A DNA stretch of 34,959 nucleotides from assembly GCA_937910665.1 (NCBI GenBank), contig CALEPR010000084.1, forward strand, positions 1 through 34,959. Direction: 5' to 3'. The translations under genes and the position numbers were made by a program. Shown piece by piece: positions 1 to 8,162 of this stretch (the first letter of the stretch is position 1; each line of letters starts with the position of its first letter). The notes beneath the pieces are model-generated. The model was not told where the DNA came from. It made no database searches and saw only the letters and a list, made by a program, of their open reading frames with translations. The DNA is from an uncultured Selenomonadales bacterium. Lineage in GTDB: Bacteria > Bacillota > Negativicutes > Selenomonadales > Selenomonadaceae.

Positions 1-1
1 T

Positions 2-151
2 CCCGAAATTGCCGTTGAGTCACATAATGTTCAAGTGCTTGATGAATCCTTATTTACTCATGAAACTCATATTCAAAAATTGATTTCCGTGTCTTCAACT
101 TGCTATTGCAATTTCCAAAAAAATTTTTTCTACTTATTCAAGACAGACTGA
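2..151 (+). CDS. Possible 3' end of a truncated ORF (uncertain)
   Basis: An open frame enters at the window edge and runs 49 codons to a TGA at 149-151. The translation is not recognised. It overlaps the end of the fliH-like gene on the opposite strand by about 22 bases, and its last codons use the A/T tract downstream of fliH. The base composition of 1-110 is less A/T-tract-rich than typical spacers here, which is the only hint that it codes. It could equally be non-coding spacer. No fliI start or Shine-Dalgarno sequence is visible on the minus strand in this stretch. Confidence 0.2.
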   Translation, partial: PEIAVESHNVQVLDESLFTHETHIQKLISVSSTCYCNFQKNFFYLFKTD

Positions 152-945
152 ATAGAATTTTTCATCAACTCAATCTGCGTCAAGAGCCTTGCATCAACTC
201 CACCGTTCGGAGTTTCAATAACGCAGTCGCCGGGAGTTAAAGTGTCGTCCGAAACAATTTCCAAAACTGCCGTACCGTCAGTCAACATGGATTGAAATTC
301 TCCTTTCGCCATCAAAACTAAATCGTAACTTTCCGGCTCGACATGAACTTTAATTTCTTTCTGGTCGCGAACATATTTTATCGCCTCGCGCACGACAGGC
401 AAAACGACTTGCGGAACATCCAAAAAATGTTGCGGCAAAATTTTTTCAATCGCCATCATGACAACTTTAACAATATCGTCCTCAGCGCGAATAAAATAAT
501 CTGCCGTCGCTTCCTTCGCGTCCTGCAAAGTTTTCATTGCATTTGAGTTTGCTTTTTTTAGTGTTTCTTCCAATTCTTTTTTTACAGCAATTTCGCCATC
601 AATTCTGCCTTGCTTAACGCCTTCGTCATGACCTTCTCTCTGCGCTTGGTCGAGAATATCCGCAACTTGTTCATTTGCGGCATAAATAATTTTATCTGCT
701 TCCTCTTGAGCCTGTTGCTTTAAAATATTTGCTTGAATATCTGCGTTTTTAAGTTTTTCAATGGCGCGTTGTTCCTTCGCGGCAATTTCGGCAAGCATAT
801 TGTCCAAAGTTTCTTTGTCAATTTTATTTTCTTCTTCCTCAGTTTCCTCAACCGCTTCTTCGGCGGCAGATTTTTTACTTACGCCGATCTGAACCGGCTC
901 GGCATCCGCGACGGTGTACTTTACAATTTTGTTAGGCAAATACAT
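130..945 (-). CDS. fliH: FliH-like flagellar export ATPase regulator
   Basis: The 271-residue product looks like FliH, the cytoplasmic stator and negative regulator of the flagellar type III export ATPase FliI. The N-terminal third is acidic (runs of E around residues 30-45). A long Ala/Glu/Lys/Gln-rich coiled coil follows (about 50-150), containing the glycine-spaced GHDEGVKQGRIDGE stretch. The C-terminal domain ends with GDCVIETPNGGVDARLLTQ, the usual FliH/V-ATPase-E-type signature. The ATG at 945 has TGGAGG about 9 bases upstream, lying over the end of comF; a longer in-frame start at 1041 has no such support. It follows comF by 5 bases, so both are probably co-transcribed. No other flagellar gene is visible, and fliI does not follow within the 129 bases present, which is odd. 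A V-type ATPase subunit E is the main alternative. Family call fairly sure, flagellar role inferred. Confidence 0.7.
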   Translation of the reverse strand: MYLPNKIVKYTVADAEPVQIGVSKKSAAEEAVEETEEEENKIDKETLDNMLAEIAAKEQRAIEKLKNADIQANILKQQAQEEADKIIYAANEQVADILDQAQREGHDEGVKQGRIDGEIAVKKELEETLKKANSNAMKTLQDAKEATADYFIRAEDDIVKVVMMAIEKILPQHFLDVPQVVLPVVREAIKYVRDQKEIKVHVEPESYDLVLMAKGEFQSMLTDGTAVLEIVSDDTLTPGDCVIETPNGGVDARLLTQIELMKNSIQSVLNK

Positions 946-950
946 TTTTT

Positions 951-1652
951 TCAGCCTCCATTTATTTTTTCTTCGCTGTCTGACGCAAAAGCCAGCACAA
1001 AAACTTTTTCCGCGCCGAAATTTTTTAAAACTCTCGCGCACTCAGAAGTTGTCGCTCCCGTTGTGTAAATGTCGTCGACTATTAAAATTTTCTTCCTCTG
1101 CAAAATTATTCCTTCAACTGCGGCGAAAGCGTCCTGCAAAATTTTTTTCCGTTCGGCAGGAGTAAATTTAAAAAGTCGCGGAGTAGATTTCTGTCTGATT
1201 AAAAAATTTTTTATCGGCAAATTTTTCTCCGCCAAAAAATTTTTGAAAATCAATTCGGTTTGATTAAATCCGCGCTCTTTCAATCTGTCTTGATGAAGCG
1301 GAACAAAAGTCGCCGCATCAATTTCAGACAAAAAATTTTTCAGCTCGGGATTGTCGGAAATTTTTTCAAGAATTTTTTTTATTGTCGGCAAAACTTTCAC
1401 ATTGTTGTCAAATTTCAATTTTCGCAAAAGGTCGCGAGTTCCTTCGCGATATTTTGTTATATGAAAAACGCCGTCCAAACTTTCAGGCAAAAATTTTTCT
1501 TCGTCAAGGCGAAAAATTTTTTTCGCGCAGTCGTCGCAAATTTCATTCCTGTCGTCAACAATTTCTTGACACAGAGGACACAGCGGCGGATAAATTATAT
1601 AAATAATTGTAGTCCGAATAAAATTCAGCGCAGCAAAAATTTTTTCAGTCAT
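951..1652 (-). CDS. comF: ComF family phosphoribosyltransferase-like protein
   Basis: The 233-residue protein has the ComF layout. A short hydrophobic N-terminal stretch is followed by a four-cysteine zinc ribbon (CPLC and CDDC, about residues 25-45) and then a type I phosphoribosyltransferase domain. The PRPP-binding signature ILIVDDIYTTGATTSEC lies near residue 190, and the ComF hallmark KERGFNQTELI near residue 125. In naturally competent Firmicutes ComF acts in DNA uptake with ComFA; in others its role is unclear, and no comFA is present here. The ATG at 1652 is preceded by GAGGAGGTG at 12 bases; the upstream in-frame start at 1745 lies beyond the likely promoter. The fliH-like gene begins 5 bases after its stop. 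Confidence 0.85.
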   Translation of the reverse strand: MTEKIFAALNFIRTTIIYIIYPPLCPLCQEIVDDRNEICDDCAKKIFRLDEEKFLPESLDGVFHITKYREGTRDLLRKLKFDNNVKVLPTIKKILEKISDNPELKNFLSEIDAATFVPLHQDRLKERGFNQTELIFKNFLAEKNLPIKNFLIRQKSTPRLFKFTPAERKKILQDAFAAVEGIILQRKKILIVDDIYTTGATTSECARVLKNFGAEKVFVLAFASDSEEKINGG

Positions 1653-1691
1653 AGCCGTTCGATGCACCTCCTCAAAAAAATTTTCTCCGAC

Positions 1692-1697
1692 ATTATA
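1692..1697 (-). promoter_or_regulatory. Probable comF -10 box
   Basis: A perfect TATAAT on the minus strand lies about 40 bases before the comF start. The -35 region 17-18 bases further up is poor and A/T rich, so the promoter call rests on the -10 and the position only. Confidence 0.4.
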
Positions 1698-1743
1698 ACA
1701 AAAAAATCTTGCGATTTTCTCTAACACGACAAAAATTTTTTGC

Positions 1744-1771
1744 AAAAAAATCCCGGCGTTGAGGTCGGGAT
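1744..1771 (-). terminator. Rho-independent terminator of glmS
   Basis: On the minus strand, ATCCCG (1766-1771) pairs with CGGGAT (1750-1755) across a 10-base loop and is followed by seven T (1744-1750). It lies 25 bases past the glmS stop codon. Confidence 0.75.
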
Positions 1772-1795
1772 AAATTTTTTATATCTGAAAAATTT

Positions 1796-3625
1796 TTATT
1801 CGACAGTAACTGACTTTGCCAAATTTCTGGGCTTATCGACATCGCAGCCGCGAGTAATTGCTGCGTAGTAGGCGAGAAGTTGGAGAGGAACGACAGTCAA
1901 GAGTGGAATCAAAAGTTCATCGGTTTCGGGAACAAAAATTACATGGTCGAGATATTTTTCAAGTTCGGTATCTCCCGCCGCCGCAATTCCAATCACAACT
2001 GCGTCACGCGCTTTAACTTCCTTAATGTTCGACAAAGTTTTTTCATAGACAGATTTTTGCGTTGCAAGGGCGATGACAGGAACGCCCTCGACAATCAACG
2101 CCAAAGTTCCATGCTTGAGTTCGCCGGACGCATAAGCCTCAGCATGAATGTAAGAAATTTCCTTGAGTTTCAGCGCACCTTCCAGAGCAACGCAATAATC
2201 TAAACTTCTGCCAATGTAAAAAACATCTTCATTGAATCCATACTGCCGCGCAAAAGTTTTTATCGGGTCAACGTCGGAAAGTGTTTCGGAAATTTGTGCG
2301 GGAATTTTTTTCAGTAAGTCAATTAAATTTTTCGCTCGCTCGGACGAAATAGTTTCCTGAATCTGAGCCATATACAAAGCAAGCATAAACATTAAAATTA
2401 ACTGCGTCGTGTAGGCTTTAGTCGAGGCGACGGCAATTTCAGGTCCCGCCCAAGTATGAATAACTTGCTCCGCTTCCCTTGCGATTGATGAGCCGACAAC
2501 ATTTGTAATTGCTAAAGTTTTCGCGCCAAGTCTTTTCGATTCTTTCAGCGCGGCGAGAGTGTCTGAAGTTTCTCCCGACTGACTGATCACGATGACTAAA
2601 GTTTTTTCATCGACAATCGGATCGCGGTAACGATATTCGCTCGCCAGATCGACTTCGACAAGTTTGCGCGCAAGTTTTTCGATATAAAATTTTCCGACAA
2701 GTCCTGCGTGATAAGCTGTGCCGCAGGCGACGATATAAATTTTGTTGATTGAGTCGAGAAAATTTTTATCCCAGTTCAATTCGTCCATGATAATTTTTGA
2801 ATTGTCTTTAGCAATTCTCTTGCTCATGGTGTCGCGGACGGCTTTTGGCTGTTCATTTATTTCTTTAAGCATAAAATGTTCGTAGCCGCCTTTTTCAGCC
2901 GCCTCTGCATTCCAGCTGACGTGGAAAATTTTTTTGTCCAGAACTCGCCCTTTGCGATCTGTAATTTTCACAGAATCTTTTTTGACGATGGCAATTTCGC
3001 CGTCGTTCAGAATATAAGTTTGTCGCGTCTTGGAAATTATTGCAGGAATATCCGACGCGATAAAATTTTCTCCCTTGCCGAGACCGACAACCAGAGGATT
3101 ATCCTGTTTCGCGCAAATCAAAACGTCGGGATTTTCTCTCGACATAAAGACAAGCGAATAACTTCCCTCGACTTTGTTTAAAACTTCGCGAACAGCTTTT
3201 TCAAAATCGCCGTCATAAATTTCCTCCAACAAATGTGGAACAACTTCAGTATCTGTTTCAGAAATAAATTTGTGTCCGCGAGAAATTAAATCTTCCTTCA
3301 GCGACATATAATTTTCTATAATGCCATTGTGGACGACGACAAAATTTCCATGACAATCTGTGTGAGGATGAGCATTTCTGTCCGAAGGACGACCATGAGT
3401 TGCCCAGCGCGTATGACCGATTCCGATAACGCCGTCAACTTTTTGATTTTTAAGTTTTTCTTTCAGAGCGTCGAGACGACCGACAGCTTTTTCAACAAAA
3501 ATATTTTCGCCGCAGTCAACGGCAATCCCGGCAGAGTCGTAGCCGCGATATTCCAATTTGCTCAAACCTTGCAACAAAAAATTTATCGCTTTATTGTCAC
3601 CGATGTAACCAACAATTCCACACAT
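1796..3625 (-). CDS. glmS: Glutamine-fructose-6-phosphate aminotransferase (isomerizing)
   Basis: This enzyme makes glucosamine-6-phosphate from fructose-6-phosphate and glutamine, the first step to UDP-GlcNAc and peptidoglycan. The 609 residues match the usual length. The mature protein starts with the catalytic cysteine (MCGIVGYIG). The N-terminal nucleophile amidotransferase domain carries HTRWATHG (about 75). Two SIS sugar-isomerase domains follow, with VISQSGETSDTLAAL (about 345) and GRSLDYCVALEGALKLKEIS (about 475), and the conserved tail KPRNLAKSVTVE is intact. The start is fixed by the catalytic Cys2 and by GGAGG seven bases upstream, so an upstream extension to 3775 is ruled out. A near-consensus promoter sits about 45 bases ahead, leaving only a short leader with no room for a glmS ribozyme. 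Confidence 0.98.
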   Translation of the reverse strand: MCGIVGYIGDNKAINFLLQGLSKLEYRGYDSAGIAVDCGENIFVEKAVGRLDALKEKLKNQKVDGVIGIGHTRWATHGRPSDRNAHPHTDCHGNFVVVHNGIIENYMSLKEDLISRGHKFISETDTEVVPHLLEEIYDGDFEKAVREVLNKVEGSYSLVFMSRENPDVLICAKQDNPLVVGLGKGENFIASDIPAIISKTRQTYILNDGEIAIVKKDSVKITDRKGRVLDKKIFHVSWNAEAAEKGGYEHFMLKEINEQPKAVRDTMSKRIAKDNSKIIMDELNWDKNFLDSINKIYIVACGTAYHAGLVGKFYIEKLARKLVEVDLASEYRYRDPIVDEKTLVIVISQSGETSDTLAALKESKRLGAKTLAITNVVGSSIAREAEQVIHTWAGPEIAVASTKAYTTQLILMFMLALYMAQIQETISSERAKNLIDLLKKIPAQISETLSDVDPIKTFARQYGFNEDVFYIGRSLDYCVALEGALKLKEISYIHAEAYASGELKHGTLALIVEGVPVIALATQKSVYEKTLSNIKEVKARDAVVIGIAAAGDTELEKYLDHVIFVPETDELLIPLLTVVPLQLLAYYAAITRGCDVDKPRNLAKSVTVE

Positions 3626-3670
3626 ATTTTTTCCTCCGCTCCTGAATTTTTCCTGAATTACTTTTCGCAG

Positions 3671-3699
3671 ATTATATATCAGCAAAGTTTCTGCGTCAA
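3671..3699 (-). promoter_or_regulatory. glmS promoter, sigma-70 type
   Basis: On the minus strand, TTGACG (3694-3699) and TATAAT (3671-3676) are separated by exactly 17 bases. The predicted transcription start is near 3664, giving an untranslated leader of about 40 bases before the glmS ATG. Confidence 0.8.
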
Positions 3700-3799
3700 T
3701 CTTTCGACTACTTGAATTGCTTATGTGCAAACAGAAAAATTTCCTGCAAAAAAATTTCTCGGGAAAATTATTCAAACCGATTCAGACAAATGAATTTTA

Positions 3800-3870
3800 G
3801 AACTTGTATTCACGAGTTCGCGGGATAAGAGAAAACTCAATCCTATTCCCTGAGGCTGTGAATACAGCTT
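3800..3870 (-). repeat. Dispersed palindromic intergenic element, copy 1
   Basis: An imperfect palindrome of 71 bases whose arms carry GTATTCAC (3807-3814) and GTGAATAC (3857-3864), continuing inward with GGGATA and TATTCCC. Its reverse complement aligns along its whole length with 28037-28122, apart from a gap of about 12 bases in the centre. The two copies are therefore one repeat family inserted in opposite orientations. The size and shape suggest a REP-like or miniature inverted-repeat element. Confidence 0.65.
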
Positions 3871-4128
3871 ATAAGTGTTGAGCATATATTTCGATTCTTA
3901 AAACGATTCAGCTTATTTGCCGAGCGTTACAGAGCTCGGTGAAAAACTTTTGCTAAACGTTTCAATTTGATTTGTGCTATTTTCAATTTCGATTCTTAGT
4001 TTCCTAATTTGTCTATTTTATGCAACGCTCGATTTTTTCAAAACTTCTTCAGCATTTTTTAAACCATTAGCTAATTGTTCTTTCAACCATTTTTCTTGTC
4101 AAGAAAAAAATTTATAAAAAATTGCAAG

Positions 4129-4148
4129 AAAAAATCCGCCGAAGCGGA
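4129..4148 (-). terminator. Terminator with TTCG tetraloop
   Basis: On the minus strand TCCGC, loop TTCG, GCGGA is followed by six T. It lies about 190 bases beyond the LCP gene stop at 4336 and is the first good terminator downstream of it, so that transcript may carry a long 3' tail. Confidence 0.6.
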
Positions 4149-4335
4149 GAAATATTTCTTTATCAGACTTGAATGTACAATCTAAGTGCAACGAAGTAGA
4201 AAAATAAATGGCGTTAAATCAACATCGAACTTTCTATTTACAGACTTTTTTCATGGGCTCTAAATTTTTTTCTGTCAGTCCCGATTTTTAATCGCGTCAC
4301 CACATCAATTTCATTCTGCTTACACAAAAAAATTT

Positions 4336-5448
4336 TTATAAATTATTTTCCTCCAACAACAAATTATCGCGCTCAAATTTACTCATAATTTTTAAATCTG
4401 CTTCAAGATTTTGATTCACGTCATAATAATTGTACTCGACACCTTTTGGATAATCTGCGGCGAGTTTTGCAAAATGTTCGTCATCGGTTTCCATTCCTAA
4501 ATTTTGTTTCATAACTTCGCCGAGCCTGAGAACATCGGGAACAAGATAACTCACGCCGCCGATGTATTGCCAGTAGCCCGGGACAGTTCCTGTTTTTATG
4601 TGATGAGTATCCTCCGCAGATTTTAAAGTTCCTGCAATCGCCAACATTTCAGCGGAAGTCAGATCAGTTTCGACAGCATCCTTTGCGGCAGATAAAATTT
4701 CCGGCAATTTCAAAAGCATGGTCGGGTCGCTTAATTTTTCCGCGCAAGCCTGCATAAAAGTTTGTTGTCTGCGAACTCTGCCGGCATCGCCTTCAGAATC
4801 TCGGAAACGAACAAATTCCATCGCCGTCTTTCCGTCCAAGTGATGAGGACCTTTGTCGAGGTGAATATAAAGTCCGCCGTTGTCGTCCCAAGGATCTTCA
4901 TAGTCCATATCTTTTTCGATGACGACATCGATTCCGCCAATCGCGTCGATCAATTTCGTGAACTCGGCGATATTGACTTTAACATATTTATCGACTTCCA
5001 CGCCAAGAAATTCTTCCAAAGTTTTTTTGGTCAATTTTTCTCCGCCATGTGCATAAGCGGCATTTATTTTTTGCCAACCGCCGCGCCTTTCGATATAAAC
5101 TCTGGTGTCGCGTGGGATTGAAAGTAATGACGCTTTTTTATCGGACAAACTTAAAAACATCAGCGTATCGCTTCTCCCGACATCTTTGTCGCGTTCGTCA
5201 ACGCCGAGAAGCATCACAGTCATATCTTTCTGCAGTGAGGGCAAAATATTTTCTTCCTTCGATTTTTCTGAAACGCTCGATGTGACTTTTGAAGTCGGCG
5301 AGTGGAAAAAATTAAAATTGAAACCGGCGTATACTCCGAAACATACAGCGGTGATCAAAAAACAAATTGCAAATGATAAAAATAATTTCTTTCTGTTCTT
5401 TCTGCGACGTTCTTGTCGCCGCTCTGCCAATCTTTCTCTTGTGATCAT
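4336..5448 (-). CDS. LytR-CpsA-Psr (LCP) family cell-wall glycopolymer ligase
   Basis: LCP proteins transfer glycopolymers from lipid carriers to peptidoglycan or other acceptors outside the membrane. The 370-residue product has an Arg/Lys-rich cytoplasmic N terminus (residues 1-22), one membrane helix (about 23-43) and then the LCP domain. The domain has the expected MLLGVDERDKDVGRSDTLM, the phosphate-binding arginine block LLSIPRDTRVYI, KINAAYAHGG, and the later MEFVRFRDSEGDAGRVRRQQ. The ATG at 5448 follows GGAGGTG by 6 bases; a GTG 9 bases upstream lies inside the Shine-Dalgarno sequence and is rejected. A second LCP gene at 9963 shares the inserted motif YEDPWDDNGGLYI. Natural substrate unknown. 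Confidence 0.9.
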   Translation of the reverse strand: MITRERLAERRQERRRKNRKKLFLSFAICFLITAVCFGVYAGFNFNFFHSPTSKVTSSVSEKSKEENILPSLQKDMTVMLLGVDERDKDVGRSDTLMFLSLSDKKASLLSIPRDTRVYIERRGGWQKINAAYAHGGEKLTKKTLEEFLGVEVDKYVKVNIAEFTKLIDAIGGIDVVIEKDMDYEDPWDDNGGLYIHLDKGPHHLDGKTAMEFVRFRDSEGDAGRVRRQQTFMQACAEKLSDPTMLLKLPEILSAAKDAVETDLTSAEMLAIAGTLKSAEDTHHIKTGTVPGYWQYIGGVSYLVPDVLRLGEVMKQNLGMETDDEHFAKLAADYPKGVEYNYYDVNQNLEADLKIMSKFERDNLLLEENNL

Positions 5449-5492
5449 AAAATTCACCTCCTAGAAAAACTGTAACGCTTCTCTTGTCGCGT

Positions 5493-5498
5493 ATTATA
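5493..5498 (-). promoter_or_regulatory. Probable -10 box of the LCP gene
   Basis: TATAAT on the minus strand, 45 bases before the ATG. A nine-A tract lies just upstream; there is no good -35 hexamer at 17 bases, so the A tract may act as an UP-like element. Confidence 0.4.
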
Positions 5499-5576
5499 GC
5501 AGATAAATTTTTTTTTGCATTAGAAAAATTTTTCAAATTCTTTCGGACAAAATTTCTGCTGTTTCTTTTGCAGTCG

Positions 5577-5601
5577 AAAAAAAATCTGCCGAGCTTGGCA
5601 G
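5577..5601 (-). terminator. Rho-independent terminator of gltX
   Basis: On the minus strand CTGCC, a 6-base loop and GGCAG are followed by a run of eight T (A run 5577-5584 on plus). It lies about 50 bases beyond the gltX stop. Confidence 0.75.
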
Positions 5602-5649
5602 TAAAAATTTTTTTTTAGAAACTGACACATAAATTTGTTGATAAAAGTT

Positions 5650-6993
5650 CTAAGATAATTTTTCCAAAACAGTTTTGATTCTCGACAAAGATTCTTCTTT
5701 ACCGAGCAGATATAAAATTTCTGTCACGCCGCCTGGAGTAACTTTTTGCATTGAAATTGAAATTCTGAGAGGCCACATAATCGTTCCTGTTTTCAAGCCG
5801 CTTTCTTCGGTAAATTTTGAAATTTTTTCGTTCAAGGTATCAACAGTCCAGTCGGAAATTTTTTCCAACATTTCGAGCGCAGGTTTCAAAATTTCAACAG
5901 ATTTTTCCGGAGTAATTTTGTTGCGCTTGTTCGTGAAAAGTTCAATGTCGAAGTCGGGGAAGTCTTGCAAAAATTTTATCATCGCGGGGATTTCAGAAAG
6001 TTTTGCGACGCGAGTTTTCAATAAACTTGAAAGATAATTTTTTTTGTTTGAAAGATTTTCGTTCAAGTCGCCGAAAAATTTTTCAGCCGCCGCAGAAAAT
6101 TCTTCATCGGTCATCGCTTTAAAATATTCGCCGCTCATCCAGTCAAGTTTATTGTAGTCGAAAACTGCGGGAGATTTGCTTAGACCTTCCAGACTAAATT
6201 TTTCAATCAATTCCTGCATGGAAAAAATTTCTTGATTTGATTTTGGATTCCATCCCAAGAGCGCAACATAATTTGTAATAACTTCAGGCAGGTAACCGAG
6301 TTCGATTAAATCATTGAAACTTGTCGCGCCGTGACGTTTGCTGAGTTTTGAAATACTTCCGTCCTCCGCTTTTCCCATGACAGGCGCGAGGTGGACGAAG
6401 TTTGGGATTTCCCAGCCAAAATTTTGATAAAGCAAAATATGTTTCGGAGTGGAAGTTATAAATTCAGTTCCGCGAATAATGTGAGTAATTTCCATCAAAT
6501 GATCGTCAATGACATTTGCAAAATTATATGTCGGCATGCCGTCGCTTTTCAGCAAGATTTGATCTTCGAGTTCGGAATTTGCGATTGTAATATTTCCGTG
6601 AAGAATATCAAAAAAAGTTGTTTCGCCTGTAGTCGGCATTTTTTGTCGAATAGCTTTTCCGTTTTCCGTTTCCTCATAGTAAGCGTTTCCCTGTTCGACA
6701 AGTTGCTCGGCATATTTTTTATAAATTTCTTTGCGCTCGCTCTGAACGTAGGGGCCAAAATTTCCACCGTGATGAGGACCTTCGTCGGGAATAATTTTCG
6801 CCGCCGCCAAAGTTTTTTCAATGAACTCCACAGCGTCGGCAACGTAACGTGCGCGATCCGTGTCCTCGATTCTCAAAATAAAATCTCCGCCTTGCGACTT
6901 TGCAAAAAGATAAGCGTAGAGTGCCGTCCTCAAATTTCCAATATGCATATAGCCTGTCGGACTCGGCGCAAAACGCGTGCGAACTTTTTTCAA
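5650..6993 (-). CDS. gltX: Glutamyl-tRNA synthetase
   Basis: Class I aminoacyl-tRNA synthetase charging tRNA-Glu (and, in many Firmicutes, also tRNA-Gln). The 447 residues show the HIGH-type motif FAPSPTGYMHIGNLRTAL near the N terminus, the LRIEDTD block, and the KMSKS-type motif SKLSKRHGA near residue 240, followed by the helical anticodon-binding domain. The start is a choice: an ATG at 7002 directly abuts GGGAG with no spacing, while the in-frame TTG at 6993 lies 9 bases after it, so TTG is preferred. A terminator follows the gene. trxB lies upstream on the same strand with a gap of about 120 bases. Whether the enzyme is discriminating cannot be read here. Confidence 0.96.
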   Translation of the reverse strand: MKKVRTRFAPSPTGYMHIGNLRTALYAYLFAKSQGGDFILRIEDTDRARYVADAVEFIEKTLAAAKIIPDEGPHHGGNFGPYVQSERKEIYKKYAEQLVEQGNAYYEETENGKAIRQKMPTTGETTFFDILHGNITIANSELEDQILLKSDGMPTYNFANVIDDHLMEITHIIRGTEFITSTPKHILLYQNFGWEIPNFVHLAPVMGKAEDGSISKLSKRHGATSFNDLIELGYLPEVITNYVALLGWNPKSNQEIFSMQELIEKFSLEGLSKSPAVFDYNKLDWMSGEYFKAMTDEEFSAAAEKFFGDLNENLSNKKNYLSSLLKTRVAKLSEIPAMIKFLQDFPDFDIELFTNKRNKITPEKSVEILKPALEMLEKISDWTVDTLNEKISKFTEESGLKTGTIMWPLRISISMQKVTPGGVTEILYLLGKEESLSRIKTVLEKLS

Positions 6994-7124
6994 ATTATCC
7001 ATCTCCCAAAAAAATTTTATTGTCTGTAAAAACATTTTTCTAAAAACATTTTTCCTAAATTCTGCAGAAAAAAAAAATAACCTTCAAATAGAAAGTCACT
7101 GAAAATTTTTGGAAAAAATTTTTG

Positions 7125-8057
7125 TCAGCCTTTTAATTTCGACAAATATTTTTCCGCGAGCAAGGCGGCTGTCGTTCCGTCGGCGGCGGCGGTAGTCAAC
7201 TGCCGAATTTCTTTTTCGCGAACGTCGCCTGCCGCAAAAACTCCTTCGATATTTGTTTTGCAATCTTCGCCGGCAATAATTCTTCCGCTCGGCGAAAGTT
7301 CCAATTCATTTTTAAAAAGTTCGGTATTCGGCACAACTCCAATATTTACAAAAATTCCGTCCACTGCCAATTCTGAATTTTTTTCGGTCTGTTTGTCAAA
7401 AATTTCCACGCTTGAAAGTCTGCCGTCGCCGAGCAATTTTTTTATCTCGGTCTGCAATTTGATTTCGACTTTAGGATTTTGTTTCAACTTTTTTTGAGAA
7501 ACTTCATCAGCGCGAAATTCCGATCTGTGAATCAGATATAATTTTTTCGCGTACTTCGTCAAAAAATTCGCCGCATCGACAGCCGCATTTCCGCCGCCCA
7601 TAACCGCAATAATTTTGTCCTGATACATATGACCGTCGCAAAGTTCGCAGTAATGAACTCCGCGTCCGGCAAATTTTTTTTCTTCAGGCAAAGGAAGTTT
7701 TCTGCGCTCCATTCCCGACGCAATTATCACAACGTCAGTCAAATAAATTTTTTCCTCAGTTTCAACGACTTTGGGATTTTCTTTCAGACTAACTTTAACA
7801 ATGCTGTCGAACTCGTCGATCGTCGCTCCGAAATTTTCAGCTTGTGTTTGCAAAGTGGAAATTAAATCCTTGCCGCTGATTTTTACAAAGCCGGGATAAT
7901 TTTCAATTCCGACGGCGTTTGCAATCTGTCCTCCGACAATTCCATTTTCCAAAACCAAAACTTCAAGATTCATTCTTCCGACGTACATCGCCGCAGTTAG
8001 TCCTGCCATTCCCGCGCCGATAACAATTACATCTTTGTGAATTGTTTCCTTTGCCAT
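7125..8057 (-). CDS. trxB: Thioredoxin reductase-like flavoprotein
   Basis: FAD/NAD(P)H-dependent reductase that keeps thioredoxin reduced. The 310 residues contain the FAD dinucleotide-binding motif VIGAGMAGLTAAMYVGR (12-28), the redox-active pair CELC (Cys137 and Cys140), a second nucleotide-binding motif GGGNAAVDAA (about 155) and the C-terminal FAD motif GVFAAGDVRE. Two positions deviate from the typical family sequence: GGGNAAVDAA in place of the common GGGDSAVEEA, and HRSEFRA in place of HRRxxFRA, where the second arginine contacts NADPH. Cofactor preference may therefore differ. The ATG at 8057 follows GGGGAG at good spacing; the in-frame start at 8075 does not. It is divergent from the glucosaminidase gene. 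Confidence 0.9.
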   Translation of the reverse strand: MAKETIHKDVIVIGAGMAGLTAAMYVGRMNLEVLVLENGIVGGQIANAVGIENYPGFVKISGKDLISTLQTQAENFGATIDEFDSIVKVSLKENPKVVETEEKIYLTDVVIIASGMERRKLPLPEEKKFAGRGVHYCELCDGHMYQDKIIAVMGGGNAAVDAANFLTKYAKKLYLIHRSEFRADEVSQKKLKQNPKVEIKLQTEIKKLLGDGRLSSVEIFDKQTEKNSELAVDGIFVNIGVVPNTELFKNELELSPSGRIIAGEDCKTNIEGVFAAGDVREKEIRQLTTAAADGTTAALLAEKYLSKLKG

Positions 8058-8084
8058 AAAAATTTCTCCCCTCAATCAAATAAC

Positions 8085-8115
8085 TTGACACGCAAGCAAA
8101 TTTATTTTTTAATAT
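8085..8115 (+). promoter_or_regulatory. Possible promoter of the glucosaminidase operon
   Basis: A perfect TTGACA at 8085-8090 is followed by candidate -10 boxes TTTAAT at 17 bases or TAATAT at 19 bases. It lies in the divergent spacer between trxB and the plus-strand operon. Confidence 0.45.
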
Positions 8116-8162
8116 GTATTCTATAGGACAGAAAAATTTCCTTGAAATTTTGGGAGGGCAAG

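Larger units (their letters stand above)
3700..4335. other. Gene-poor gap between glmS promoter and LCP gene
   Basis: This stretch holds no convincing gene. It contains a palindromic repeat element (3800-3870), a GC-clamped inverted repeat CCGAG...CTCGG near 3931-3950 without a T run, a possible 23-codon coding remnant on the minus strand (4018-4086), and a terminator hairpin (4129-4148). The remainder is A/T rich with stops in all frames. It may be the scar of a lost gene or mobile element, but nothing in it is recognisable as a transposase. Confidence 0.5.

Noticed and set aside
130..945. V-type or F-type ATPase subunit E/b instead of FliH
   Set aside because: The C-terminal signature fits FliH better and no ATPase subunit genes are nearby, although the fold is shared and the alternative is not fully excluded.
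3626..3720. glmS ribozyme upstream of glmS
   Set aside because: The near-consensus promoter leaves a leader of only about 40 bases, too short for the ribozyme, and its conserved core is not seen.
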